From Phenylobacterium sp. (GTDB lineage: Bacteria; Pseudomonadota; Alphaproteobacteria; Caulobacterales; Caulobacteraceae): a stretch of 51,972 nt of DNA. Made by a program: the position numbers and the translations under genes. The notes beneath the pieces were generated by a model. That model did not search any database, was not told where the DNA came from, and was given only the letters and a program-made list of their open reading frames with translations. The stretch spans positions 1 through 51,972 of the forward strand of contig NZ_JAUSBZ010000137.1 in the NCBI RefSeq assembly GCF_030651755.1, read 5' to 3'. Below, piece after piece: positions 8,580-16,517 of this stretch; the stretch's first letter is position 1; every line of letters begins with the position of its first letter.

Positions 8580-9830
8580 CTAGAGCTTGTCCAGCTCGTA
8601 GGCCGCATGCAGGGCGCGAACCGCCAGTTCAGTGTAGGCCGCGTCGATCAGCACGCTGATCTTGATCTCGCTGGTGGAGATCACCTGGATGTTGACCCCC
8701 TTGTCGGCCAGGGCGCCGAACATGGTCTTGGCGACCCCCGCATGGCTGCGCATGCCCACCCCGATCACCGAGACCTTGGCCACGTCCTCGTTCACCGCCA
8801 CGTCCTCGAAACCGATGACCGACTTGGCCTGGCGCATGATCTCGATGGCCCGGGCGGCGTCGCGCTTGCCGACGGTGAACTCCATGTTCGCCGTGTCCTG
8901 GGTGCGGGCATGGCTCTGGACGATCATGTCCACGTTCACATTGGCGTCGGCCAGCCGTCCGAAGATCTCCGAGGAGACGCCGGGATGGTCGGGCAGGCCG
9001 AAGACGCTGATCTTGGCTTCGTCGCGGCTATAGGCGACGCCGCTCACGATGCGCTTTTCCACGATCTCCTCCTCGTCGCAGACGATGGTGCCCTGACCGG
9101 GGGCCTCTCCGGGTTCTACGAAACTCGATAGCACGCGCACGGGCATATGCTGGGCCATGGCCAGCTCCACCGAGCGCGTCTGCAGCACCTTGGCGCCCAG
9201 GGACGCCATCTCCAGCATCTCCTCGAAGGAGATCTTGGACAGCTTGCGGGCCTTGGATTCGATCCGCGGGTCGGTGGTGTAGACCCCGTCCACGTCGGTA
9301 TAGATGTCGCAGCGCTCGGCCTTCAGGGCCGCGGCGATGGCCACGGCGCTGGTGTCGGAGCCGCCGCGGCCGAGGGTGGCGATGCGCCCGTCACGGGTCA
9401 CCCCCTGGAAGCCCGCGATCACGGCCACTTCGCCGGCGTCCAGCGCCGCGGCCAGTTTTTCGGGCGGAATGTCCTCGATGCGCGCGCGGCCATGGGCGTC
9501 GTCGGCGATGATCGGGATCTGCCAGCCGAGCCAGGAGCGCGCCGGCAGGCCCATATTGCGCAGGGTCATGGCCAGCAGGCCCGCCGTCACCTGTTCGCCC
9601 GAGGCGACCACGGTGTCGTACTCGTCGTCCGAGGGGGGCAGCCCCTGGGCCGCGGCGCCTGCGCCATCGGTCCAGGCCACCAGTTCATTGGTCTTGCCGG
9701 ACATGGCCGACACCACCACGGCCACGCGGTGGCCTGCGGCCACCTCGGCGGCCACAAGCCGGCCCACGCGCCGGATACGCTCAAGGTCGGCCACCGAGGT
9801 GCCGCCGAATTTCATCACCAGATGGGCCAC
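8580..9830 (-). CDS. lysC: Aspartate kinase (aspartokinase)
   Basis: Phosphorylates aspartate, the first step toward lysine, threonine, methionine and diaminopimelate for peptidoglycan. The N-terminal kinase domain begins with MKFGGTSV (residues 6-13) and includes [18 protein letters not shown]. Two C-terminal ACT domains (from about residue 265) provide feedback control. The length of about 416 residues matches the single-function aspartokinase family. The chosen start is the GTG at 9830 ([10 protein letters not shown]); an ATG at 9815 is the alternative. The open frame upstream to 9890 is unlikely to be coding. It ends 2 bp beyond the convergent MFS gene and diverges from ubiG. Confidence 0.95.
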   Translation of the reverse strand: MAHLVMKFGGTSVADLERIRRVGRLVAAEVAAGHRVAVVVSAMSGKTNELVAWTDGAGAAAQGLPPSDDEYDTVVASGEQVTAGLLAMTLRNMGLPARSWLGWQIPIIADDAHGRARIEDIPPEKLAAALDAGEVAVIAGFQGVTRDGRIATLGRGGSDTSAVAIAAALKAERCDIYTDVDGVYTTDPRIESKARKLSKISFEEMLEMASLGAKVLQTRSVELAMAQHMPVRVLSSFVEPGEAPGQGTIVCDEEEIVEKRIVSGVAYSRDEAKISVFGLPDHPGVSSEIFGRLADANVNVDMIVQSHARTQDTANMEFTVGKRDAARAIEIMRQAKSVIGFEDVAVNEDVAKVSVIGVGMRSHAGVAKTMFGALADKGVNIQVISTSEIKISVLIDAAYTELAVRALHAAYELDKL

Positions 9831-9990
9831 GCCGGATCGACCCCCGCTAAAGAAGGCCGCCCTTCTACCGACGGCCAAGCCGCCCTGCAACGTAACATTC
9901 GAAGGTCACAGGCCGCCGCCGCCCGGCCATGGTCCGCCCGCAGGCGGGGGCGCCCTTCCGCAAGCCTCGCCGCACGCTATATGTGAGGCC

Positions 9991-10749
9991 ATGTCCGCAA
10001 GCCCTGATCTCCGCTCCAGCATCGACCCCGAAGAGGTCGAGCGCTTCTCCCGTATCGCCGCCGAATGGTGGGACCCCCATGGCAAGTTCGCGCCGCTGCA
10101 CCGGTTCAACCCGACCCGGCTGACCTTCATCCGGGACAAGGCGCTGGCCCAGTTTGGCCGTGATCCCCTGGCCCGTCGCCCGTTTGAGGGCCTGCGGCTG
10201 CTGGACATTGGCTGTGGCGGGGGCCTGCTGTCGGAGCCTATGAGCCGGCTGGGCTTCACGGTGACCGGCGTCGACGCCTCGGAGCGCAATATCGGCACGG
10301 CCAGCACCCATGCCGCTGAACAGGGCCTGTCCATCGACTATCGCTGCGCCACCGCCGAGCAACTGCTGGCGGAGGGGACGCCCCCCTTCGACGTGATCCT
10401 CAATATGGAGGTGATCGAACACGTGGCCGATCCGGGCGAATATCTGCGCAGCTGCGCCCAGCTGCTGGCGCCCGGCGGAATCATGATCGTCGCGACCTTG
10501 AACCGCACCCTGAAGGCCTTGGCCCTCGCAAAGGTTGGCGCGGAGTACGTGTTGCGCTGGCTGCCGGCCGGAACGCACGACTGGCGCAAGTTCCTCAAGC
10601 CTGACGAACTGCGCGGCTTCCTGGCGGGCGAAGCCGTGCAGGTGGATGGCCCCTATGGGGTGGTCTTCAACCCGCTCACCGGCCGCTGGTCCCAGGCCCG
10701 GGACAGCGAGGTGAACTACATGATGACGGTGACCCGGGCGGCGGCCTGA
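9991..10749 (+). CDS. ubiG: Ubiquinone biosynthesis O-methyltransferase UbiG
   Basis: SAM-dependent methyltransferase that performs both O-methylation steps of ubiquinone synthesis. It has 252 residues. The family N-terminus is clear ([19 protein letters not shown]), followed by motif I LDIGCGGG (from residue 71), then [12 protein letters not shown] and the [12 protein letters not shown] segment typical of UbiG. The start at 9991 ([10 protein letters not shown]) is the first in-frame ATG where family similarity begins; the longer open frame upstream is antisense to lysC. The 160 bp to lysC hold the divergent promoters. Confidence 0.95.
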   Translation: MSASPDLRSSIDPEEVERFSRIAAEWWDPHGKFAPLHRFNPTRLTFIRDKALAQFGRDPLARRPFEGLRLLDIGCGGGLLSEPMSRLGFTVTGVDASERNIGTASTHAAEQGLSIDYRCATAEQLLAEGTPPFDVILNMEVIEHVADPGEYLRSCAQLLAPGGIMIVATLNRTLKALALAKVGAEYVLRWLPAGTHDWRKFLKPDELRGFLAGEAVQVDGPYGVVFNPLTGRWSQARDSEVNYMMTVTRAAA

Positions 10750-10817
10750 CTTTCGGCGAACCCGAAGGGCGGCTTGAGCGTTGGTTGCTGCGATCAGGCT
10801 GGACCAGGGAGTTTCAT

Positions 10818-11789
10818 GTGGCTCGTAAACGGCCAAAGGGTGTGGTCGGCGTTGGCTGGGCGTGCTTCGCCTCGGCCATGCTGGGGCGCACCGAGCATGC
10901 GCCCATGTCCAAGGACTATCCCGACACGATGGTGCGGCGCACCAGCTTCGAGGCCGGCGGCGATCTGGGCTGGCGGATCTCGGCCCTGGAAAGCCCCCGG
11001 GACCAGCCCGCGCCGTGGAAGATCGTCGTGGTCACCGGGTCACCCTCCTGGGCGGAGTATTGGGCGCCGGTCCTGGCCGCCCTGCCGACCGACCGGGAGA
11101 TGATCGTGGTCGACCGCCCGGGCTTCGGCGCCTCGGAGCCTGCCGACCATGTGCCCGACCTGGAGGTGCAGGCCCTGGCCCTGTCGCCCCTGCTGCAGGC
11201 CGCGCCGGGGCAGAAGATTCTGCTGGTGGGACAATCCTATGGTGCGGCCATCGCCACCTTGATGGCCAGGCGGCACGGCCGCCGGGTGCGCGGCCTTGTC
11301 CTGCTTTCAGGCTACTATGGAGAGCCCGGCCCCACGGCGCGCTGGCTGCTGGACACAGGCGCCAAGGCCCTGGCCCTCATCCCCCGGGACCTGCGGAACG
11401 CGGTGCTTGAGGTGACGGGGCAGCCCGAACGGCTGGGTCCCGTGCGGCAGGCCCTGGGTGAGCTGCGGGTTCCCATCCACCTGATCCACGGCGATCGGGA
11501 TGATTTCGCGCCCCTGGAGGCGGCCGAGCGGCTGATGGCCGACATCCGCGCCCGACGCTCCATCCGGCTCGAGCGGGTGGAGGGCGCCGACCATTTCATC
11601 AATGACGGCCCGGTTGACCGCCTGCTGGCGGCCCTGGACGCCTGTCTGCCGCAACCCCGGCGGCGACTGCCGCGGCTCAGCTGGCCGACCCTGACGAGAC
11701 CGGACCTGGCGGGGCTGTGGTCGCGCTTCCCCTCAGCATGGCGCGGGCGCGCCTGGACAGGTCTGGCGGCCGGCCGCGAGGGCGCCTAG
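10818..11789 (+). CDS. Alpha/beta hydrolase, probably membrane-anchored or exported
   Basis: Hydrolase of 323 residues. The GTG at 10818 is chosen as start because AGGGAG lies 6-7 bases upstream; translation then begins MARKRPKGVVGVGWACFAS, a basic, hydrophobic N-terminus that could act as an anchor or signal. Catalytic pattern: nucleophile elbow VGQSYG, acid in HGDRDDFAP, histidine in GADHFIND. The last 40 residues are Pro/Arg-rich and look like a disordered tail. It lies 68 bp behind ubiG on the same strand. Substrate not predictable; esterase, lipase or haloperoxidase-like are all possible. Confidence 0.8.
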   Translation: MARKRPKGVVGVGWACFASAMLGRTEHAPMSKDYPDTMVRRTSFEAGGDLGWRISALESPRDQPAPWKIVVVTGSPSWAEYWAPVLAALPTDREMIVVDRPGFGASEPADHVPDLEVQALALSPLLQAAPGQKILLVGQSYGAAIATLMARRHGRRVRGLVLLSGYYGEPGPTARWLLDTGAKALALIPRDLRNAVLEVTGQPERLGPVRQALGELRVPIHLIHGDRDDFAPLEAAERLMADIRARRSIRLERVEGADHFINDGPVDRLLAALDACLPQPRRRLPRLSWPTLTRPDLAGLWSRFPSAWRGRAWTGLAAGREGA

Positions 11790-11807
11790 GCGGCCCAATT
11801 GGGGAAA

Positions 11808-11858
11808 ACCCTCTTGGCCCATCTGACCTGAACGGCGATAACTCTTCCCCAAGAGGGT
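11808..11858. repeat. 10-bp inverted repeat between hydrolase and alcohol dehydrogenase genes
   Basis: ACCCTCTTGG at 11808-11817 is repeated inverted as CCAAGAGGGT at 11849-11858. A competing small hairpin CTCTT-CCCC-AAGAG lies at 11842-11855. It sits about 58-108 bp before the alcohol dehydrogenase start, so it may be an operator for that gene or a weak transcript end for the upstream hydrolase. There is no T-run. Confidence 0.45.
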
Positions 11859-11915
11859 CCGATCAGCGGCCCTGAACCGCCCCGATCAGTGGGCGCTCAT
11901 ATGGGGAAGCACGAC

Positions 11916-13001
11916 ATGAAGGCCGCCGTTCTGCGCGAAGTGGGCAAGCCGCTTCAGATCGAAGACGTTCAGATCAACAAGCCCGGCCCGCACGAGGTGC
12001 TCATCCGCACCATGGCCGCCGGCGTCTGCCAGTCGGATCTGCACTTCATCGAGGGCTCATACCCCCATCCGCTGCCAGCCGTGCTGGGCCACGAGAGCGC
12101 CGGTATCGTCGAGCAGGTGGGCTCCGAGGTCCGCACCGTGAAGCCGGGCGACCATGTGATCACCTGCCTGTCAGCCTATTGCGGTCACTGCGAATCCTGC
12201 CTGACCGGCCGGATGAGCCTGTGCGTGTCCCCTGACACCAAGCGCGACAAGGACGAGGAGCCGCGTCTGATGCAGAACGGGGTCGGCCTGCCGCAATTCC
12301 TCAACCTGTCCTCCTTCGCCGAGCAGATGCTGATCCACGAGCATGCCTGCGTGGCGATCCGCAAGCACATGCCCTTTGACCGCGCCGCCCTGATTGGCTG
12401 CTCGGTGACCACGGGCGTCGGCGCGGTGATCCACACCTCCAATGTCCGTCCGGGCGAGACCGTGGCGATCATTGGCTGCGGGGGCGTCGGCCTGTCGGCG
12501 ATCAATGGCGCGGCCATTGCGGGCGCTGGTCGGATCATCGCCATCGACATGGTGCCGGGGAAGGAAAACCTGGCCAAGGCGTTCGGGGCGACGGACTTCA
12601 TCTGCGCGGCCGACACCGATGCGGTGAAGGCGGTCATGGAGATGACCAAGGGCGGGGTCCACCACGCCTTTGAAGCCATCGGCCTGGCCAAGACCGCCGA
12701 GCAGGCCTTCAACATGCTCCGCCGGGGCGGCACCGCCAACATCATCGGCATGATCCCGGTGGGTCAGACCATCAACCTGATGGGCGCGGCCTTCTTGGGG
12801 GAAAAGCGCATCCAGGGCTCGATGATGGGGTCCAACCGCTTCCCCGTGGACATGCCGCGCCTGGTGGACTTCTACATGTCGGGCCGACTCAAGCTCGACG
12901 ATCTGGTGTCCCGCCGCTTGAAGCTGGAACAGGTCAATGAGGCCTTTGATGAGATGAAGCGCGGTGAAATCGCCCGCTCCGTCATCGTCTTCGACGCCTG
13001 A
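11916..13001 (+). CDS. Zinc-dependent NAD(P) alcohol dehydrogenase (MDR family)
   Basis: Medium-chain dehydrogenase of 361 residues. The catalytic zinc ligand is Cys38 (VCQSD), with His59-Glu60 in GHE. The structural zinc lobe is intact (Cys89, Cys92, Cys95, Cys103). The Rossmann motif GCGGVG follows at about residue 188. The start at 11916 (MKAAVLREVG) has GGGGAAG upstream; an ATG at 11901 is a five-codon alternative. The sequence is of the class III-like or Rxyl_3153-type MDR group seen in actinobacteria and caulobacters, acting on primary alcohols, possibly glutathione- or mycothiol-like adducts. It faces the tandem TetR gene across a terminator, and their functional link is unproven. Confidence 0.9.
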   Translation: MKAAVLREVGKPLQIEDVQINKPGPHEVLIRTMAAGVCQSDLHFIEGSYPHPLPAVLGHESAGIVEQVGSEVRTVKPGDHVITCLSAYCGHCESCLTGRMSLCVSPDTKRDKDEEPRLMQNGVGLPQFLNLSSFAEQMLIHEHACVAIRKHMPFDRAALIGCSVTTGVGAVIHTSNVRPGETVAIIGCGGVGLSAINGAAIAGAGRIIAIDMVPGKENLAKAFGATDFICAADTDAVKAVMEMTKGGVHHAFEAIGLAKTAEQAFNMLRRGGTANIIGMIPVGQTINLMGAAFLGEKRIQGSMMGSNRFPVDMPRLVDFYMSGRLKLDDLVSRRLKLEQVNEAFDEMKRGEIARSVIVFDA

Positions 13002-13022
13002 ACGCCTGAAGTCGGGGCAGGT

Positions 13023-13049
13023 GGGGAAAGACCGACCCGGCCTTTCCCC
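13023..13049 (+). terminator. Hairpin after alcohol dehydrogenase
   Basis: GGGGAAAG (13023-13030) pairs with CTTTCCCC (13042-13049) around an 11-base loop, 22 bp after the stop of the dehydrogenase gene. No strong T-run follows, so it may act as a 3' end stabiliser or weak terminator. Confidence 0.5.
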
Positions 13050-13179
13050 TATTAGGCGTGTGCGCTTGTCCCACAGCTTGGCCTTGGGCAACCTTGGTCT
13101 ACTGAGGTTCGGTCAACGACGTTCCTAGGGGGGAGATCGGCCGCGGCGGCATTGGTCCGCGACGATTCTGGGGGCGTCC
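13050..13179 (+). other. Gene-free stretch before a strong terminator; possible small RNA
   Basis: These 130 bases lie between two terminator-like hairpins in the gap between convergent genes. They contain no credible open frame and match no RNA family I recognise (not SRP RNA, no 6S I can identify). Because a first hairpin already closes the dehydrogenase transcript, the stronger second terminator could end a separate short plus-strand RNA. It may equally be a bidirectional backup terminator. Confidence 0.25.
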
Positions 13180-13208
13180 AAAAGGGGCGGCGGCGGCCGC
13201 CCCTTTTT
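13180..13208. terminator. Strong bidirectional rho-independent terminator
   Basis: A perfect 12-bp stem, AAAAGGGGCGGC (13180-13191) with GCCGCCCCTTTT (13196-13207), loop GGCG, T-run on both strands. It separates the convergent alcohol dehydrogenase and tandem-TetR genes and can serve either direction. Confidence 0.85.
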
Positions 13209-13230
13209 CTATGGCTGATGCCTCTGGTCT

Positions 13231-14463
13231 CTATTCCGGCGTGAAGAAGCCCATCAGGGCCGGGCGCACATAGGCGCTGATCACCGTGTCGACCGTGGCG
13301 TCCTCGCCCCAGTGCTCCAGCAGCAGCACAGAGTTGAACATCGCCATCACCAGATGGGCCGACAGCAGCGGGTCGACGGGCCGGATGGAGCCATCGGCGA
13401 TGCCGTCGCTGATGATGCCTGAAAAGGCGTTGGCGATCTGCTGGAACCGCCCGGAAATCGACCGGCGAAGATCGCCAGGCATGGCCGACAGGGCGAAATG
13501 GCGCAGCATCCGGCCGCGCTCGCCACTGGTCTGGTGGCCGGTCAGTGAGGCGGCGATCAGCCATAGTCGAGCCCATCCGGTCGCTTCGGCGCGGCCGCGG
13601 GTCTTAGCCTCGTCGATCAGATCGAAGGTCCGCTCGAAACAGGCCTGGGCCAGTTCATCCTTGTCGGTGTTGTGGTGGTAGAATGACCCCTTGGTCACAT
13701 TGAGAAAGGCAGAGATCTTGTCCACCGAGGCGCCGCGGTAGCCCTCGCGATTGATGATCTCGGTGGCGGCCACCAGGAAGCGCTCGCGGGTGACCTCGTC
13801 ATTGAGAGCCAGGCTGGTCCCCAGCTCCAGCAGGGGGCCGGTCGGCTGGACCTGCCCAGGGGCCGCGAGGCCGTTGATCATCACGTCAGCGATGCGTTCG
13901 GCGACCCGGCCGAAATCGCCGATCTCGTAACCGGCGATCCAGGTGTCGGACCAGCACAGCTGGTCGATGATCAGGTGGGCCAGCATGTAGCGACGCGGCC
14001 CCGTCAGCCACGGTCCATCGGCCGGGCGCAACAGGCGCGCCAGCCGCTGACGCAGGGCCCGATAGGCCTCCACCAGTTCTTCGTCCTCGGGGGCGCCGAT
14101 CTGGGTGATTTCGCCGAACGGGAGAAGACGCGGCGCCTCCCCCAGAACAATCCCGCGTCGGGTCTCGAAATAGGCGCCGACAAAGGCCCGCAGCCGCGCC
14201 TGGGCGGTCTCCTCCCGCTCAGCGCTTTCCAGCATGGCGTTGAAGCGCGACAGGGTCAGCCGCATGCACTCGGCCGCCAGATCTTCCTTGCGCTTGAAAT
14301 AGTAGGTGAGGCTGACCGGATGCAGATCCATCCGCTTGGCGACCGCCGCCAGGGTGAAGCCGCTGACCCCCTGATCAATGAAGACCTTGCAGGCGGCGCT
14401 CAGTATCGCGTCGCGCCGGGCGGCGTAGCGGGCGCGGGTGGCGGGGCGGGTCGCGACAGTCAC
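13231..14463 (-). CDS. Tandem double-TetR transcriptional regulator
   Basis: One protein of about 410 residues containing two complete TetR units. Unit 1: HTH at about 18-63 (FTLAAVAKRMDLHPVSLTYY) plus a helical ligand domain to about 200. Unit 2: HTH at about 225-273 (ASVDKISAFLNVTKGSFYHH) plus a second ligand domain to the end. A normal TetR is about 200 residues and works as a dimer, so this chain could form an intramolecular pseudo-dimer. The chosen start is the GTG at 14463 with GGAGGT just upstream (short spacing); a GTG at 14490 is the alternative. Both HTHs look intact, and no stop or frameshift was seen between the halves. Target unknown; the convergent alcohol dehydrogenase is the nearest candidate. 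Confidence 0.85.
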   Translation of the reverse strand: MTVATRPATRARYAARRDAILSAACKVFIDQGVSGFTLAAVAKRMDLHPVSLTYYFKRKEDLAAECMRLTLSRFNAMLESAEREETAQARLRAFVGAYFETRRGIVLGEAPRLLPFGEITQIGAPEDEELVEAYRALRQRLARLLRPADGPWLTGPRRYMLAHLIIDQLCWSDTWIAGYEIGDFGRVAERIADVMINGLAAPGQVQPTGPLLELGTSLALNDEVTRERFLVAATEIINREGYRGASVDKISAFLNVTKGSFYHHNTDKDELAQACFERTFDLIDEAKTRGRAEATGWARLWLIAASLTGHQTSGERGRMLRHFALSAMPGDLRRSISGRFQQIANAFSGIISDGIADGSIRPVDPLLSAHLVMAMFNSVLLLEHWGEDATVDTVISAYVRPALMGFFTPE

Positions 14464-14557
14464 GGGACCTCCGGGTGGCGACGTTCGCACATCACCTCAG
14501 CTTAGGCCCGGGGCTCGGCTTGCGAAACCCTGACGCTGGGTTAGTTGCGCCGGGGGA

Positions 14558-15928
14558 TCAGCGACGAAGATCAGCCAGGGCTATGGTGTCGATCTCGGCG
14601 GCGGCCAGCTTGACGGCTTCCGCCCCCGGCGCCGGACCGGCGTTGGCCAGCAGGCTGTTGATATGCTTGGTCTTGGCTTTGAAGGCCGCCAGTTCCCCCC
14701 CCGCCAGGATGGTGCCCTGGGGCACCTTGGCGCCGATGGGATTGACCCGCTGGCCGTTCTTCCAAACCTCATAGTGCAGGTGGGGCCCGGTCGACATGCC
14801 GGTAGATCCCACATAGGCGATCACCTGACCTTGCTTGACGCGCATGCCGGGACGAATCCCGTTGGCGAAGCGGGAGGCGTGGGCGTAGCCGGTTTCCCAG
14901 CCATCGGCATGGCGGACACGGACCCAGTTGCCATAGCCGCCCCAGCGTCGGGCCTCGACGACCACGCCGTCGCCGGCCGCCAGGATCGGCGTGCCTGCGC
15001 CAGCCCCGAAGTCGACGCCCTGGTGGCTGCGGTGGAAGCCCAACACCGGGTGCCGGCGGGGGCCGAAATTGGAGGTGATGCGGGCGCCGTCCACCGGCGT
15101 GCGCAGCAGGAAGCCGCGGATGTTCTTTCCGGACTCGTCGAAATAATCGACGTCGCCGTTATTGCGTTCGAAGCGGTAGAACTTGACGCCCTTGACCTCG
15201 GCGTATTCGAGCTCGCCGGTCTCGACCACCCGGCCGGACTCGGTGACCTTGCGCTCGAACACCAGCTTGAACTCGTCGCCCGCCTTGATGTCGCGCTGGA
15301 AGTCCAGCTTGTGGGCGAACAGCTTGACCACCTTGGAGGTCACCGACGAGGTGGCCCCCAGCTTGGCGGCGCTCTCATAGAGGGAGCCGTGAATCTGGCC
15401 TTGGGCGACCGTGGTTTCGTTGCGGATGGCTTCTTCCATCTCGCGCAGACGCAGGGCGCCGTCGAAGGTGCGCGAGAGGGTGACGGCGGTGGCCGGCCCG
15501 GTGCGGAGAGACAGGCCGATCAATCGCGCCTGTCCCGCCTCGCCCTGCGGACGGGCGATCGCGGCGTCAAAGGTCATGCCGGCCTTGATGTGGACCGTGT
15601 CCATCGCCTCGCCGAGGGTGCGGACCGCCTGGCGGGCCTCCTCAGGAGAAACGCCGGTGCGGGCGACAGCGGCTTCCAGGGTGTCCCCCGGCAGCACCTT
15701 CACCGCGACGCTTTCGGGCCGTGCGAAGCCGGGCAGGGCCTCGGCCTGGGCGAAGGCCTCATGCTGCAGGGCGCTGATGGCCGCGGAGTCCAGCAGCGGC
15801 GGGACGGGGGCCGTGGCCTCGGCTGCGGTGAGCTTCCAGCCCATGGCCAAGGCGCAGATGCCGCCCAGACCGACCATGAGGCGGGGCGCATAGCGCAGGC
15901 TCGGACGTCTGGGATCGAACTCTTGCAT
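14558..15928 (-). CDS. Membrane-anchored M23 metallopeptidase (murein endopeptidase type)
   Basis: Peptidoglycan-directed peptidase of 456 residues. A single membrane helix (about residues 15-32) anchors it with the catalytic part in the periplasm. A LysM/OapA-like segment (about 74-115) and an M23 N-terminal accessory domain precede the LytM fold. Zinc ligands His302 and Asp306 (HQGVDF) and His385 (HLHYEVW) are present, with His350 in the catalytic position, so it should be active rather than a degenerate EnvC/DipM-type activator. The start at 15928 (MQEFDP) has GGGGGG five bases upstream; longer open frames exist but lack a better site. Role in cell-wall remodelling is inferred from the family. 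Confidence 0.9.
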   Translation of the reverse strand: MQEFDPRRPSLRYAPRLMVGLGGICALAMGWKLTAAEATAPVPPLLDSAAISALQHEAFAQAEALPGFARPESVAVKVLPGDTLEAAVARTGVSPEEARQAVRTLGEAMDTVHIKAGMTFDAAIARPQGEAGQARLIGLSLRTGPATAVTLSRTFDGALRLREMEEAIRNETTVAQGQIHGSLYESAAKLGATSSVTSKVVKLFAHKLDFQRDIKAGDEFKLVFERKVTESGRVVETGELEYAEVKGVKFYRFERNNGDVDYFDESGKNIRGFLLRTPVDGARITSNFGPRRHPVLGFHRSHQGVDFGAGAGTPILAAGDGVVVEARRWGGYGNWVRVRHADGWETGYAHASRFANGIRPGMRVKQGQVIAYVGSTGMSTGPHLHYEVWKNGQRVNPIGAKVPQGTILAGGELAAFKAKTKHINSLLANAGPAPGAEAVKLAAAEIDTIALADLRR

Positions 15929-16117
15929 CGTGCCCCCCGTATTTAACGACGTCATAGTCTGGGTCACAAGTGACCGCACACGACGTGATGCAGCAAGTGG
16001 TAGGCCATGCCAAAGTCGCGTCATGCGGTTAACCGTTGGTAACTTTAAGAAGAATGGTCGATTTGTCGCGTCTTGGCGCGCCACGGGGGAAGTTGATCGC
16101 CTCGAGCGGGAGTGTGC
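15929..16117 (-). promoter_or_regulatory. Upstream region of the M23 peptidase gene with a perfect dyad
   Basis: GGTCAC-AA-GTGACC (15962-15975) is a perfect 6-bp dyad 34-47 bases before the M23 start codon, placed like an operator or a 5'-leader hairpin. Further upstream, TTAACC at 16029-16034 and a TTTAA at 16044-16048 form an AT-rich patch that loosely resembles CtrA half-sites but lacks the TTAA-N7-TTAA spacing. No protein-coding signal seen. Confidence 0.4.
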
Positions 16118-16474
16118 TCACAGGAGGTGCACAACACGTTCAGCCGGGCGGCACAGGGCCGCGCCCTTGGCCGTGGCGACGATTGGGCGATTGACCAGGG
16201 CGGGGTCGAGGATCATGGCCGCAAGGATGGCCTCTTCCGAGGTCGCCGGGTCTGTCAGACCAAGTTCTGCGGCCCGGGAGCCGCGATCGCGCAACAGGCC
16301 GCGAATCCCGCCCTCGGAACGTTCAGCCAGGTCCTGCAGTTGTTCTTTGGTCCAGCCGACCTTGAGATATTCCACAACCGTCGGCTCCACACCCTTGTCT
16401 CGCAGCAGGGCGAGGGTGTCGCGCGAGGTTCCGCAGGCGGGGTTGTGATAGATCACCACGTCGGGTCGGCTCAT
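16118..16474 (-). CDS. arsC: ArsC-family reductase (glutaredoxin-type arsenate reductase)
   Basis: Small cytoplasmic thioredoxin-fold protein of 118 residues. The catalytic Cys14 sits in YHNPACGTSR, and the downstream Arg in the conserved VNRPIV segment is present, matching glutathione/glutaredoxin-coupled ArsC. The start at 16474 (MSRPDVVIYH) is chosen because similarity begins there; an extended frame to 16513 adds unrelated residues. No ars operon genes (arsB, ACR3, arsR) are nearby, so it may be a stand-alone detoxification enzyme. It lies 43 bp downstream of the M28 peptidase gene. Confidence 0.88.
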   Translation of the reverse strand: MSRPDVVIYHNPACGTSRDTLALLRDKGVEPTVVEYLKVGWTKEQLQDLAERSEGGIRGLLRDRGSRAAELGLTDPATSEEAILAAMILDPALVNRPIVATAKGAALCRPAERVVHLL

Positions 16475-16517
16475 GGCCAAGGGATAACCGACGCCGAGGC
16501 TCAAACCAAGCAAAGCC

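Noticed and set aside
16029..16048. CtrA box upstream of the M23 peptidase gene
   Set aside because: TTAA motifs are spaced 12 bp apart instead of 7, so the match to the consensus is poor.
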